From positions 157,837,609 to 157,901,608 of the forward strand of contig OZ024929.1 in assembly GCA_964017235.1 (NCBI GenBank): a DNA stretch of 64,000 nt, in the 5' to 3' direction. The DNA comes from Sabellastarte sp. h YS-2021. Its lineage: Eukaryota; Annelida; Polychaeta; Sabellida; Sabellidae. The position numbers and the translations under genes were made by a program. The notes under the pieces were generated by a model. It ran no database searches, was not told where the DNA came from, and saw nothing but the letters and a program-made list of their open reading frames with translations. Below are positions 33,665 to 44,000 of this stretch, piece after piece; position 1 is the stretch's first letter, and each line of letters opens with the position of its first letter.

Positions 33665-34099
33665 TTAAAGAGTGTTTAATTTTTTCAAAGAGATCCTTTC
33701 AATGTCTGCATCCGTATAAGGTTCCAGTTTACAAACAATCTGTTCCATACTGTATCCAGCAAACATATATCGAGCAAACAGCACACAATAATGTCCACAC
33801 ACGGTAGAAAATGGTTCTTGCAGCTGTACATCGTTGTACACATAGTTTTTGAGAAATTGTCTAAATTCAATATACATTGGAGGCAGTCCATAAGCATCAA
33901 AGTAGAGCCCTTCTCCTTTCCCATTAATGCAAAGAACAACCCAGTGACTTCCAGGTTTGTGAGAGCTGTCTGTGTTGCAGATATACAAACACTTTCTCTT
34001 TGGTGGTGGTTTAGGGATCTCATCTCTAGCAAACACACCCACCTTCCATGGACTTGGAGAGGTTGCTGACAAGACATCTTGCAGTTCTGAAGTGTTCAT
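33665..34099 (-). CDS. Polinton maturation cysteine protease (adenain/ULP1 type)
   Basis: Processes capsid proteins. 144 codons from ATG 34099. Catalytic triad in order: His in PGSHWVVLCING, Asp in GLYFDAYGLPP, Cys in CGHYCVLFARYM. The starting block MNTSELQDVL and the CNTDSSHKPGSHW context are typical for Polinton proteases. It starts 6 bp after the major capsid stop. Intact. Confidence 0.93.
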   Translation of the reverse strand: MNTSELQDVLSATSPSPWKVGVFARDEIPKPPPKRKCLYICNTDSSHKPGSHWVVLCINGKGEGLYFDAYGLPPMYIEFRQFLKNYVYNDVQLQEPFSTVCGHYCVLFARYMFAGYSMEQIVCKLEPYTDADIERISLKKLNTL

Positions 34100-34105
34100 T
34101 TCAGT

Positions 34106-35440
34106 TTAAAGAGTGTAGTCACACAGCACTTCTCGGAAACGGTCAATTTCAACCAGGTTGTCAAACTCTCCGTATACCACAATATTGATGGCTTGGGTAG
34201 TGGCTGTCTTAAAGTGGACTTCCAGACTCACCACGCCGTTTTTAATGAGATTTGTTTGCCCTCCTGCTTCTTCTAAGTCTGGTGTTAAATTAAACGCCAC
34301 CAGAGAATACCCATTCTTATATTCTTCTCGACTGATAGCATTACCTTTATCCTGATGGAAGGCATTCATCCCTGTAAATAGTGACAGGTAGCAGTTGATG
34401 AAATCTCCACTGGCAAAGTCGACCTTTAATGGTTTCGTGGGGACCTGTTTTCCATCTACAGTGAGTCCAATGTGTTGCAGTCCAAAATGTTGAAAGTGGA
34501 AAGGGTTTTCATTAAAAGCTCCATTTAGGGCATTGTTTGTGACAAATCCCACCACAATGCGCTTGGGTAGTTGCCCGTTGTATAAGTTTTCCTCTGTAGC
34601 ACTCCTGGTCCCAGCACTGATGAGAATGGTTTTACACTCGCCTCTGGTCACTGGGTATTTAGCATTGCTCACTTCTAAGGCTTTGGCATGTGGTTCTTGA
34701 ATCACAGGGCTGATTTGTACTTTTCTCAACATAAATTTCACATCTAGTAATTGGACTTTAAAAGATGCTGCAACAGTAGGGCTGTCAAGACAGAATACAT
34801 CTTTACTTCTGGTCAGCCTCAGTTTCATGGGCACTTGATTTAAAATATATCTGTCTTGAAACATCATGTCCACATGCAACTTCCCAGCCATATCGATCAT
34901 ACTACTGACGGCTGCCATTGCTTTCCTTTTCACAAATCCCCCATTGTCCCCACCCATCTGAAAATTGTCTCCATCTTTATACCACAATGCGGCTGTGAGT
35001 TGACTGTCTTTGGCTTCTTCTCCAAAACTCAGCAGAGTTTCGATGTAGGCTTTGTAGGGGTAGGTGTTGTTTGAGGTGGTTACCACTGTGTTTTTCATGG
35101 AAAAATCTACTTGACTGAACAGAGCGTGCAGAAAAAGGTTTGTGGGGGCCAAATTGTCAGCTGGAGGGTCGGCGTTTGTAGTGGGTGGTCCAGTCAGTGC
35201 ATCTCCACTAGCTTTCACCACTTTGGCTTTCACTCGTATATAACAGCTGCTCAGGTCTATGTACTCAGATACAGAGGCAGGGATGTTAAATTCAATCGTG
35301 TCTGAATCATTAGCAACTGGAGTAATAGGACCCATTTCCAACCACCTCCCCTCTTCAATGCTAGTTTGTGTAGACGGAACAGAAAAAAGGTCCAGCTCAT
35401 TTTTAACGCAGTCTGATGACAAAGGGTGAATAAGTGCCAT
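34106..35440 (-). CDS. Polinton major capsid protein (double jelly-roll)
   Basis: Builds the hexons of the predicted icosahedral shell. The intact 444-codon frame starts at ATG 35440. The N-terminus has CVKNELDLFSVPSTQTSIEE, the recognisable start of Polinton major capsid proteins. Beta-rich sequence follows, with ANDSDTIEFNIPASVSEYID, DMMFQDRYILNQVPMKLRL and an extended C-terminal jelly roll (PLKVDFASGDFINCYLSLF). The fold assignment rests on the family (established), not on visible catalytic residues. Confidence 0.92.
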   Translation of the reverse strand: MALIHPLSSDCVKNELDLFSVPSTQTSIEEGRWLEMGPITPVANDSDTIEFNIPASVSEYIDLSSCYIRVKAKVVKASGDALTGPPTTNADPPADNLAPTNLFLHALFSQVDFSMKNTVVTTSNNTYPYKAYIETLLSFGEEAKDSQLTAALWYKDGDNFQMGGDNGGFVKRKAMAAVSSMIDMAGKLHVDMMFQDRYILNQVPMKLRLTRSKDVFCLDSPTVAASFKVQLLDVKFMLRKVQISPVIQEPHAKALEVSNAKYPVTRGECKTILISAGTRSATEENLYNGQLPKRIVVGFVTNNALNGAFNENPFHFQHFGLQHIGLTVDGKQVPTKPLKVDFASGDFINCYLSLFTGMNAFHQDKGNAISREEYKNGYSLVAFNLTPDLEEAGGQTNLIKNGVVSLEVHFKTATTQAINIVVYGEFDNLVEIDRFREVLCDYTL

Positions 35441-35488
35441 TTTTTTTTATTTTTAGAGATTGTTAACTAGAAATTATATTGTTGATAA

Positions 35489-35818
35489 CTAGAAAATATC
35501 CTTCTTTGGTCTCTTGTGAGATGTTGTTCGTCTGACGACTGAACTGGAACTGACACGTTTTCTTGGACATGGTGATCTTTTATTCCCCTCCAGTGCACTC
35601 AACCCCGTCCTCAGAGCCATTTTCCCAAGCTCGACAGCTCCTTTCTTAAGCAGAGGTGTGGCCAAACGCAACAATCCTTTAAACATTCCACCAAGTCCGT
35701 GTCCTCTTTGAAAGCGTGTCCCCTGAAATCCTGGCAACCCGTGTCCGGCTTGCTCTTTGTAATAGTTCATGTATTGCCTTTTTGTGGCTTCGTCGCAACA
35801 GTATTTTTCTTTTCTCAT
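35489..35818 (-). CDS. Polinton small basic virion protein (PX-like)
   Basis: 109 residues: a short N-terminus with RQYMNYYKEQAGHGLPGF, a glycine-rich amphipathic segment (GHGLGGMFKGLLRLATPLLK) and a basic tail with SPCPRKRVSSSS and SHKRPKKDIF. This layout matches small virion proteins of Polintons and adintoviruses, which resemble adenovirus membrane-lytic or core proteins; the exact role is not established. Its ATG overlaps the penton stop by 4 bp (ATGA), so the two genes are tightly coupled. Confidence 0.75.
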   Translation of the reverse strand: MRKEKYCCDEATKRQYMNYYKEQAGHGLPGFQGTRFQRGHGLGGMFKGLLRLATPLLKKGAVELGKMALRTGLSALEGNKRSPCPRKRVSSSSVVRRTTSHKRPKKDIF

Positions 35819-36618
35819 TTTTGACTTCTTCTAAAGTGAAGTGTTACGATGGACTTCCCAGTGTTAAATGGAACGGTTTTGTTTGTGTCGCTCTTTATAT
35901 GCACTTGGATGGAATGAATGATTTCTCTGGAGAGAGGGTGATAGAAAATGTTGTTATAACTCTTAGTGATGATATGTCCCTCTTCCACTGGCACAATCCT
36001 CAACAGGGGTACTTTAGTATGTCCTACGAGGTTGGGTTGAATGATGTCGCAATACACAAAAAGGTTGTAAAGACCACTCATGATGTCTGCAGGATAGGTT
36101 GATTTGTATTCGCCTATCTCATATGGACCAGTTTTCTGAAATCCAAGCATATCACTCAAAAATGGTGATAGAGTCACACTGTCTTCAGGGTGAATTTCAT
36201 TGTCTTCTAGAGCAGTAACTTCCTCTCTTACTTTTAACCTCGTTTTCTTAGTGAATGAGAAAGTGCTAAACCGAATGGTGGGTGGTGGTCTATCTCTGCT
36301 AAAAGTTCCTTGATCTTTAGCTCGCATCTTCTCTTCGAATTTCTTGAGTTGGAAGTTGAGCTCTGTAGTCAATACTTCTAATGTAGGATAGAATCCTTCA
36401 GATATTTCCACTTCTTTTGGTCCCACTTTGATGACCTGCTCCTCCGGGATGTTAAACCATGATTTTGTGTACTGAATTTCTGCCATGCCCACCTCCCACC
36501 CCTCTCCCACTGGAAGGTGAATAGGGTGGGGTAAAGGAACAGTAAATTCTCCAGGGGTGTTTTTTGGAAAGTCTTTCAGACTGGAATTACTCGGTAGTGT
36601 GATATAGAAGCTTATGAT
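35815..36618 (-). pseudogene. Polinton penton (minor capsid, single jelly-roll), start codon not found
   Basis: Vertex protein of the capsid. Conserved blocks: VGMAEIQYTKSWFNIP, then LYNLFVYCDIIQPNLVGHTK and VPLLRIVPVEEG. The N-terminal family block FYITLPSN is encoded at 36609-36586, in the same open frame but upstream of every in-frame ATG. Between it and the preceding in-frame TGA (36619-36621) there is only ATC ATA AGC and no ATG. Either the start codon was lost (ATC at 36616-36618), or translation uses a non-ATG codon or a spliced leader. Initiating at the ATG at 36486 would drop about 40 conserved residues. The rest of the frame is intact. Confidence 0.85.
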
Positions 36619-36666
36619 TCAACCTCTGGTTTGACACTGATGATTAAGAGGAGAGTGTCACCCTTT

Positions 36667-37332
36667 TTATAGTCTGTCCCACTGTCCACTCCACTCATCT
36701 TTGATTTTCTCTTCACCAACATCATCATCATCACCCTCCTCATCCATGTCCTGTTCAAATTTAAATTGAGGTCCTGACCCTAGTAATATCTGTGCGACAT
36801 TGGCTTCTTCCATTCTTTGAAGAAAATAGGTCCATCCTTTTGGCCAGCATTTTGGTTTTCTATGCACACGAACAGCAGTATGAATCAAATCTGTGATGTT
36901 TGTCCCTGGAATAGGCTTGTCATTCTCAGATAAAATTTCACCCCTATTGTTCCATTCTAATGAGGTCTTCAATTTTCTTAACAGAGCACTGCCTTTTGTC
37001 TTAAGAGTCGGGGGTAATGACGAACTTATGTCTTCTTCTGCCATCAAAGCATCCATCTGGGATTCTTGTTACTGTGGTGGTGGTGGTGGATGGGGTGGGA
37101 CTATGGTTGATAGTCTTGGTTTGGGGAGTTGTTGATCATAGGTGAGGAGACGGTCTAGAGATTGGTTGTAGACTTTCATTTTTTCTTCTTGTTTTAAGAG
37201 GGGGTTCTCCAAGACTTCATTCATCTCAGTCTTTATATTTTTTGCAATACCGGGGACTCCTCTCCCGCTGGGATGTTGATGACACTGAAGGGAAGACTTG
37301 GGAATCACAATTTTTTCAATATATCGACTCAT
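36667..37332 (-). pseudogene. Conserved Polinton protein split by an in-frame TAA
   Basis: Two open pieces in the same frame. The N-terminal piece (ATG 37332, MSRYIEKIVIPKSSL, later EEKMKVYNQSLDRLL and a Pro run) ends at TAA 37069-37071. The C-terminal piece follows 4 codons later (DALMAEEDISSSLP, then ALLRKLKTSLEWNNRGEI, NITDLIH, GWTYFLQRMEEANVAQILLG and an acidic end). The 'KVYNQ..L' start joined to a 'GSNI..P.GW..F' C-half matches a conserved Polinton protein of unknown function. CAA to TAA is the simplest cause of the stop. Confidence 0.78.
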
Positions 37333-37509
37333 TTTAATATTTTTGACACTAGAGGTGCCACAACTGAAGTGAGAATGGGTCACTTGATCCTAGGTATGGG
37401 TGGAGAAAACACATTTTTCCTACCGCTTCCACAAAAGGTGCGCTGTGACTGAAAAAGAGGTCACTTCCATTCAATTAGGAGGCCTGCACATGTGTGGAAA
37501 AAAATCTAG

Positions 37510-38070
37510 CATGTGTGGGATAAAATCTAGTGTGCGCATGCGCGTGTAAAAAATTGGAAATGAAGTGATGTCACTTCCATTGCTATGGTGACCGTGGCAA
37601 TGTCACGTGACTCCATTCAACCAGTCAGATCGTTCAACAGGAATATAAGTTTCTCTTTAAAGGGGGAGAAAATATAAGTTTCTCTTTATAATAAAACAGC
37701 AGTCATGTATGTGTTATATATGTTTTCATAGTTTGCAAATTATGGGTAGGATAGTTTGAATATTGTGAGCACAATATCAATGCTCTGTTTAAAGTTGTTA
37801 CATTTCCAGAAAAGCAAACCCTAACAGTATTATCTGGTTGGAAAGATCTCTTCAAGACGAATCCAGCGATATCTTACTTTTAAAAATCCGCCAAGTATTT
37901 GCAGAGATATGGCCGAAAAACCCAAACTACAGTACTTTTGCCTAAAAATTAGCGTGCGCATGCGCGGGATAATATCTAGTGCGCATGGTGACGTCACGTG
38001 ACCACTCTCGACCAATCAGATCGCTCAAAAAAGATGAAAAGTATGAGGATGTCGTCTTCCTTATACTACT
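37510..38070 (-). repeat. Polinton right terminal inverted repeat
   Basis: Reverse complement of 26712-27010 plus 27375-27660. It ends CCTTATACTACT followed by CTCGAG. It includes one outer and one inner copy of the CCAATCAGATCG block (near 38020 and a variant near 37622), and TGCGCATGCGCG near 37970. Confidence 0.9.
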
Positions 38071-39410
38071 CTCGAGAAGGAAAAATCACTATCAAACCAT
38101 ACACCAAGGTTCCTGACTACTCCGACAGGAGAGAGGAAATTGCCAAGAATGTTAACTGGAAAGGATTTGTTGAGTTTTTCACGGTGAATTTTTGAACCAA
38201 AAACAATGAATTCGGTTTTATCAGGGTTGAGCTTCAACTTATTTGCAGATAACCACTTTTTGACATCCTCCAGGCACCTTTCCAACCTGTCAAAGGCATG
38301 AGACACATTCTTATGTGTGAGATGAACAAATAACTGTGTATCATCTGCATAAAAGTGAAAACCTATGCCGGGATGATTTCGAATGACTTTGCTGAGGGGA
38401 GTAGTATATAAGGAAAAGAGTATGGGACCTAGGACAGAGCCCTGAGGTACTCCACACAGGAGCTTCTTTGTACCAGACAGAATAGAGCCAATCTTAACGC
38501 ATTGCAAACTATCAGAGAGGTAGGACTTAAACCATTCTAAAACTACGCCACTAACGCCAAACCAAGAACTCAAACATCCTAGGAGTGTACCATGGTCAAT
38601 TGTGTCAAAAGCTGCCGATTGGTCAAGCAGCACAACAGCAGTGGCCTAACCTCGAGCCAGAGTAAGGTGGACATCATTTTTGATTGATAGCAGTGCAGTT
38701 TCGGTTGAGTGACCTAACTTATAAGCTGACTGCTTGACATTCTCGAGACCATTTGAACAGACATAGTCGTTTAATTGGGAGGCAACCACACGCTCAACAA
38801 GTTTGGAGATGAAGCACAGGCCTGACACAGGTCGGTAATTCTTGAGATCGTCAGGTGAAAGTGAGGATTTTTTTATCAGTGGAGTGACAACAGCTTTTTT
38901 AAAATCAGTAGGAACAACACCTTCAGACAGAGAGCAATTAACAAGTTTGGTGATTGAAGGTACAAGAATGTCAAGACATTCCTTGACCAAAAAGGTAGGC
39001 CATGGGTCCAACAGACAGGATTTAGTTGGTGATTTCATAATTGTCTTTTGGATTTCTTCATCAGAAACTTCATTAAACAAGTCAAAGCTGGGTAGGTCTG
39101 AGGGTGCAGGTAGGCTGAAAGAGTCAGTGCTGGAAAATGAGTCCCTAATCTTGGTAATTTTTTCTGAGAAATAAGTCACAAAACGGTTTGCAGACACTCT
39201 TTTGACTGATGAGAAGGGAGTACGCTTTTGCGATCGGAATGTAATACAGAACGTAACACCTGCCACAATTTCTTGGAATCCTGAGCTTTTTCATTGACAA
39301 GACTTTTGTAGTAATTGGATTTATCTTTATTTACTAGTGAATTACAACGGGCAATCTGCTTTCGCAATCTAGCTCGATTTAAGGAATCTATGTGAGGATT
39401 GAGCATTAGT
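38071..39410 (-). pseudogene. CR1-like LINE copy B, 5' half of the RT (split by the Polinton)
   Basis: Minus-strand RT: RARLRKQIARCNSLVNKDK (39390 region), [68 protein letters not shown], ending DSDFSFS at the CTCGAG duplication and continuing at 26705. Frameshifts lie near 38640 and 39250. The element is 5'-truncated near 39410 and lacks the endonuclease. Confidence 0.9.
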
Positions 39411-40953
39411 TTAATGTTGATGCCTCTAAGTAGGTCGCCAATTTTCCAATGCTAGAACCAAACTTTCTAAAATGCAGATCCAAGTTTAATTGTGTGTCTT
39501 TGGCACACAAAGGATGAGTGAGATTGATTTGAGATTTTGTATCCTTGTCCAAACTATGTATAGCAACTCCAGTTTATCATGAATTGCAATTTATAACACA
39601 ATTAAAAACTTAAATAAACATTTGCTGAAGCACCTGTTCAGAAACAGTTAATTTAAAATTTTAATTGTTAAGAATGTGTTCAAACAACTGAATTGTAGAG
39701 CTTAATATATAGTTCTTCCAGCAGTTGTCTAATCATGCAGCATGATGATATCCTTCATGTTATCATGAGATAGACCTAAACCCATGTGCAGAGGTAAAAC
39801 TACTGTGTTATTTGGCAAAATTAGTCTTTAAACACACAAAAAACATGTTATCAGAAACTCATCACTTAAGTTCAGCATTAATCTAACACAAAAAAGTTTT
39901 CTATGGTTACTTGTACATTGGTGTATGAAAAATTATTATGTAATTCCACAATCTCAGATAAAAATTGGAGTGACTTTAAGTGTTGAGTATTTAAAATAAT
40001 GAAAGTTAATTTTTGTATGTTACAAGCATCTCTCAGTATATTAAAGTGAGCTTGGAAGTTGCTTTTAGCATTTTACAGGTTGCATCACAATGAGTGTGGT
40101 CTCTGTGGTATTGTCATTGCCCAGTGAGGTCTTGCCCCCATGGTAGATTCTGGGCCTAAAAAGGTAATAGAGATGAAAAGAATACAAGAGGATAGAAATC
40201 TTCACCAAATGATCTATGTAACTAAAATAACAAAGGTATTCATAATATAATCAATAATAACCCCATTCCAAGTTTTCACTGAATGACATAGACACCATCA
40301 TTTCTTTATGTACTAAAGGTATTGGAAAAAGGGGCTCCATATTTGACTCCAAGTGATCTGACAAATTTTAAATTTAGCTTGATTTTATAGAAATGCAAAT
40401 GATGAGAATAGGTAGAATTCTTTTATAAAATTATTACCAAAGACCCAGTCTTCAACATTAATCAGGGCATCATTAACTCTATAAACGACACTGTAAAAAT
40501 GAAGACAAATACACAATTTACACTGAAATATTACCCAAGACCAAATCCTCCAAATGGTTAAGTGAACAGATTAATCACATTTTGGAGACCAACAAGAAAG
40601 TTGATTTCATAGAGATTCTATTGTGATTTAATGACAAACCAACTTATACACACCTATATTTGCATTATCTTTCAGGCCGAAAAAAAGCAAAGGTTCATCA
40701 AATTCAATTGATAAAATTTTTCAGTTCTTAAAAGGACAACAACAGCAAGCTTTGGAAATTTTGGCAGGATTAAAAATACATTTCAAATGGGAATATCTAC
40801 TACATAAAAGTCATAAATGAGTTTTTTCTGTACATGCAAATATATTTCGGACAAAATTCGGACATATACTCTACCTACTGCTATCATTAGAGTACACCTG
40901 TTTACATGTACCTCTGCATATGACCTTAGACCAAATAATTTGACATATTTGCG
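39411..40953. other. Upstream region of FAH, no gene seen
   Basis: AT-rich with no recognised coding frame or repeat family. It must contain the FAH promoter and 5' UTR if the start at 40954 is right. No convincing TATA box was picked out. Confidence 0.6.
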
Positions 40954-41034
40954 ATGTCTTTCATAGATATTAGCCCAGAGAGTCATTTTTCGATCCAGAA
41001 CTTACCATATGGAGTATTTTCTACAAATGGCAAT
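40954..41034 (+). CDS. FAH: FAH exon 1
   Basis: ATG at 40954 begins [15 protein letters not shown] and the exon ends [12 protein letters not shown] before donor GTAATG. 27 codons, phase 0. The start is chosen because MSFI and [10 protein letters not shown] align with the first residues of vertebrate FAH. Confidence 0.95.
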
Positions 41035-44000
41035 GTAATGTTATTCTTTCACGTGCAAAATAGAATGTAACTGTATTATCGCCCAAGCCGGTAGTGACAC
41101 ATTGGCAGTTTACTTTACCATTGTGCATCCCTCGTTAGCCAATCAGTGTGCTGTTCTGCTCAACCAGTGAAGCTCGTCCCCCCTGTGAAGTTCGTCACCT
41201 GCCATAAAAACGCTCAAGGACAGGCAGTATTCACATTTAAATAAATGGAATAGCTTCTTTCAACGGCAAGGTATAGTGGCAATCTACCAGTAAACGCCCA
41301 TGCAGAAGTAAATATATTGAATTTAAATTATATAAACAGATTTTTATATTATTATTCTTCCACCAGATTGTCAAATGATGTACACAGCAATTAATAATTC
41401 AGGTGCATGTTGCTACATTTGTTTCGAAGCTTTATATATAGTCAAGTATCCTTGATTCGAGGGTATTGTTGATTCGAGTATGGCCGTTTTTCTTGGATAT
41501 AAGAGAATCTATTTTCACTTTTTATAACATAAAATGGTGCTTTGGTATTTATAGTTTTGTAAAACACATCCAAATTGCTGCAAAATAAAATGTTTAAATG
41601 TGAAATAAGCTCTTAAGCAAAACGTTACAACTCGCGAATCATCAAGACGTAAGGCTATTTATAATTTAACTCTATTATCGGCCGTTTTTACCGCAGACCG
41701 GAAATACCAGTGAACGCCCATTTTGTAGACTTATAGAAGCATTTGTCCTTGACCTCTAACAAAGATGTATAAGGCGGGCGTTCACTGGTAGGCGGGCGTT
41801 CACTGGTAGAAAGCCACTACAGTACATATGTGCCGTAACTGGACAATAAAAGCTCTCTAGTGGCTTTCTACCAGTGAACGCCCGCCTACCAGTGAATGCC
41901 CGCCTTATATTTCTTTGTTAGAGGTCAAGGACAAATGCTTCTGTATATTATATCTACAAAATGGGCGTTCACTGGTATTTCCGGTTTGCAGTAAAAACGG
42001 CCGATAATAGAGATAAAATGTTAAAATATAAAGCTTTGAAACAAATGTAACAAAATGTATCTCAGTTATTAATTGTAGTGTACATCATTTGATAATCTGG
42101 TGGTTGAAGAATAAAATATAAAGCTGTAAATCTAAGTTAAATTCAAAATATTAACTACAGCATGGGCGTTTACTGGTAGGAAGCCACGAATATTTTCATA
42201 AAATGTAGGTGACGAACTTCACTGGGGTGACAAACTTTACTGGTTTTCTGCCAGTAAATGCAAATGCTGAAGTAAATATGTTGAATTTAAGTTATATAAA
42301 CAGATTTATATTTTATTCTTCTACCACCAGATTGTCAAACGATGTACACTACAATTAATAATTTAGATGCATGTTGCTACATGCGTTTCAAAGCTTTATA
42401 TGTTAATAATTTAACTATTATTGGCTGTTTATACCTCAAACTGGAAAAACCAGTGAACGCCCATTTTACAGATAAATAGAAGCATTTGTCCTTGACCTCT
42501 AACAAAGAAATAGAATGCAGGCTGACGTCTGATTTGTGATGGCAACTTTTTTCCAACCTTCACGAAATTCTGTCAACATGCATTTAAATTTACTTGTCAT
42601 CCAATTTTTTTTCCCTCCCAGAGTGTAAAAATTGCCATCACAAATTGGACATTGGGTGTCACAAATTGGAGTCAGATACATGTAAGCAACCAAACATAAA
42701 TGAGAAGGGGGGAAAAAATGGGTTAGCTGTTAAATATGTCCGTCATTACACTGGTAATTAGGGATGGGTGGTCATTGGTTGGTATCAAAAATGTGTACAT
42801 CGGCTGCCCGCGAATACAAAACTGTAACGATTCCGGGATTTCGCGTTTTAGTACACCCCAATCAAACATGGATGTTTCCTGTCAACGAAATCACAGTAAA
42901 ATCCAAATACACAAAATATGGGATAAAAGCATGTAATGTCTTCAGATTTCTAGTTCGTGTCAACTATTTTAAGTTTTCCTTCCTTATATGTGTTGTCAAG
43001 TGAGATTGAGGTTATAAAGTGTCGTAACCAAAACATGGCAGTTCTGCTCAATGTAGTCTGCAAATGCATGAGAATATGGGATAAAAGTGTAATTTCTTCA
43101 GATTTACGGTTTGTTTCCAACATTTTAAGGTTTCCTGCCATTATATATGTTGACCAGCGAAGTCACCTTTTTAAAATCTTGTCACAGTATTTCAGAAAAA
43201 TGCACATATACTATGCACATGTACATATATTCATACTGCATAAATTCTGTTGTTTGATAATCACAACTTGTGTTATTTCACCTTTTTCAGCCAAAGCATA
43301 GAATAGGCGTTGCAATTGGTGACCAGATTTTAGATCTTTCTATTATAAAGCATCTGTTTGATGGTCCAATTCTCAGTTCTAATCAAGATGTTTTTGATAA
43401 GGTATGTATCATTTAAAAATTTTAACATCTTATATCCTGATGGGAATTCACAGAGAATCATTAATTTTTTTTTTGTCGATTGGCTTTTATTGAAGAATAA
43501 TGATTATTTTTCGAAGATACCCCAAAATCCTTGAATGTGTATTTTTAATATTGATTGCTTTTTTAAAATATCTCTTTTGCCTCCTTATTATACAGCAGAT
43601 AAAGGTGTTTTGTGTTTGTGGGAGTGTGACTTGCATAGGACAAGAAAAAAATCCACACTCAGTTTCATACATCTGTTCAAATTTGGCACAAAAACATAAT
43701 TTATCAGCATTTTTCAACCTCTTTTCAATCAACGAATATCAAAACCTCTGGTTTCATTTCAACAGTCCTTTTCAGGTTATATCTTTCTTTTCTGAAAAAT
43801 TAGTTTAGAAAATCCTTAATGTTTTGTTTGAATGTCTCAATGATCTTACTATCATTCCATGTTTTATACAGTCTTTTTTTTTGTTTCTGGCTATCAGGTA
43901 GTGGTTAGGTTGTGCTTCATTTTTCAATTATATAGCTTATATACTGTGTGTTTTGTTGTATTTAGCCTGTCCTAAATGATTTTATGGGCCTTGGATATGA

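Larger units (their letters stand above)
26712..38070. mobile_element. Polinton/Maverick, 11,359 bp, no integrase found
   Basis: A virus-like DNA transposon that encodes its own replication and capsid proteins. Ends are inverted (AGTAGTATAAGG at 26712, CCTTATACTACT at 38070) and flanked by CTCGAG. Gene content: protein-primed polymerase B on plus; then on minus, from the right end, a conserved protein, penton, a small basic virion protein, major capsid protein, protease and packaging ATPase. Polintons normally also carry a retroviral-type integrase near one end and are often 15-20 kb. Here both TIR-to-gene gaps are filled by TIR sequence and no integrase frame is seen on either strand. Three inactivating lesions are visible. 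It is inserted into LINE copy B. Confidence 0.95.

Noticed and set aside
26712..38070. Free virus or contaminating contig
   Set aside because: The element has a target duplication and sits in a LINE that reads on both sides, so it is integrated in the genome.
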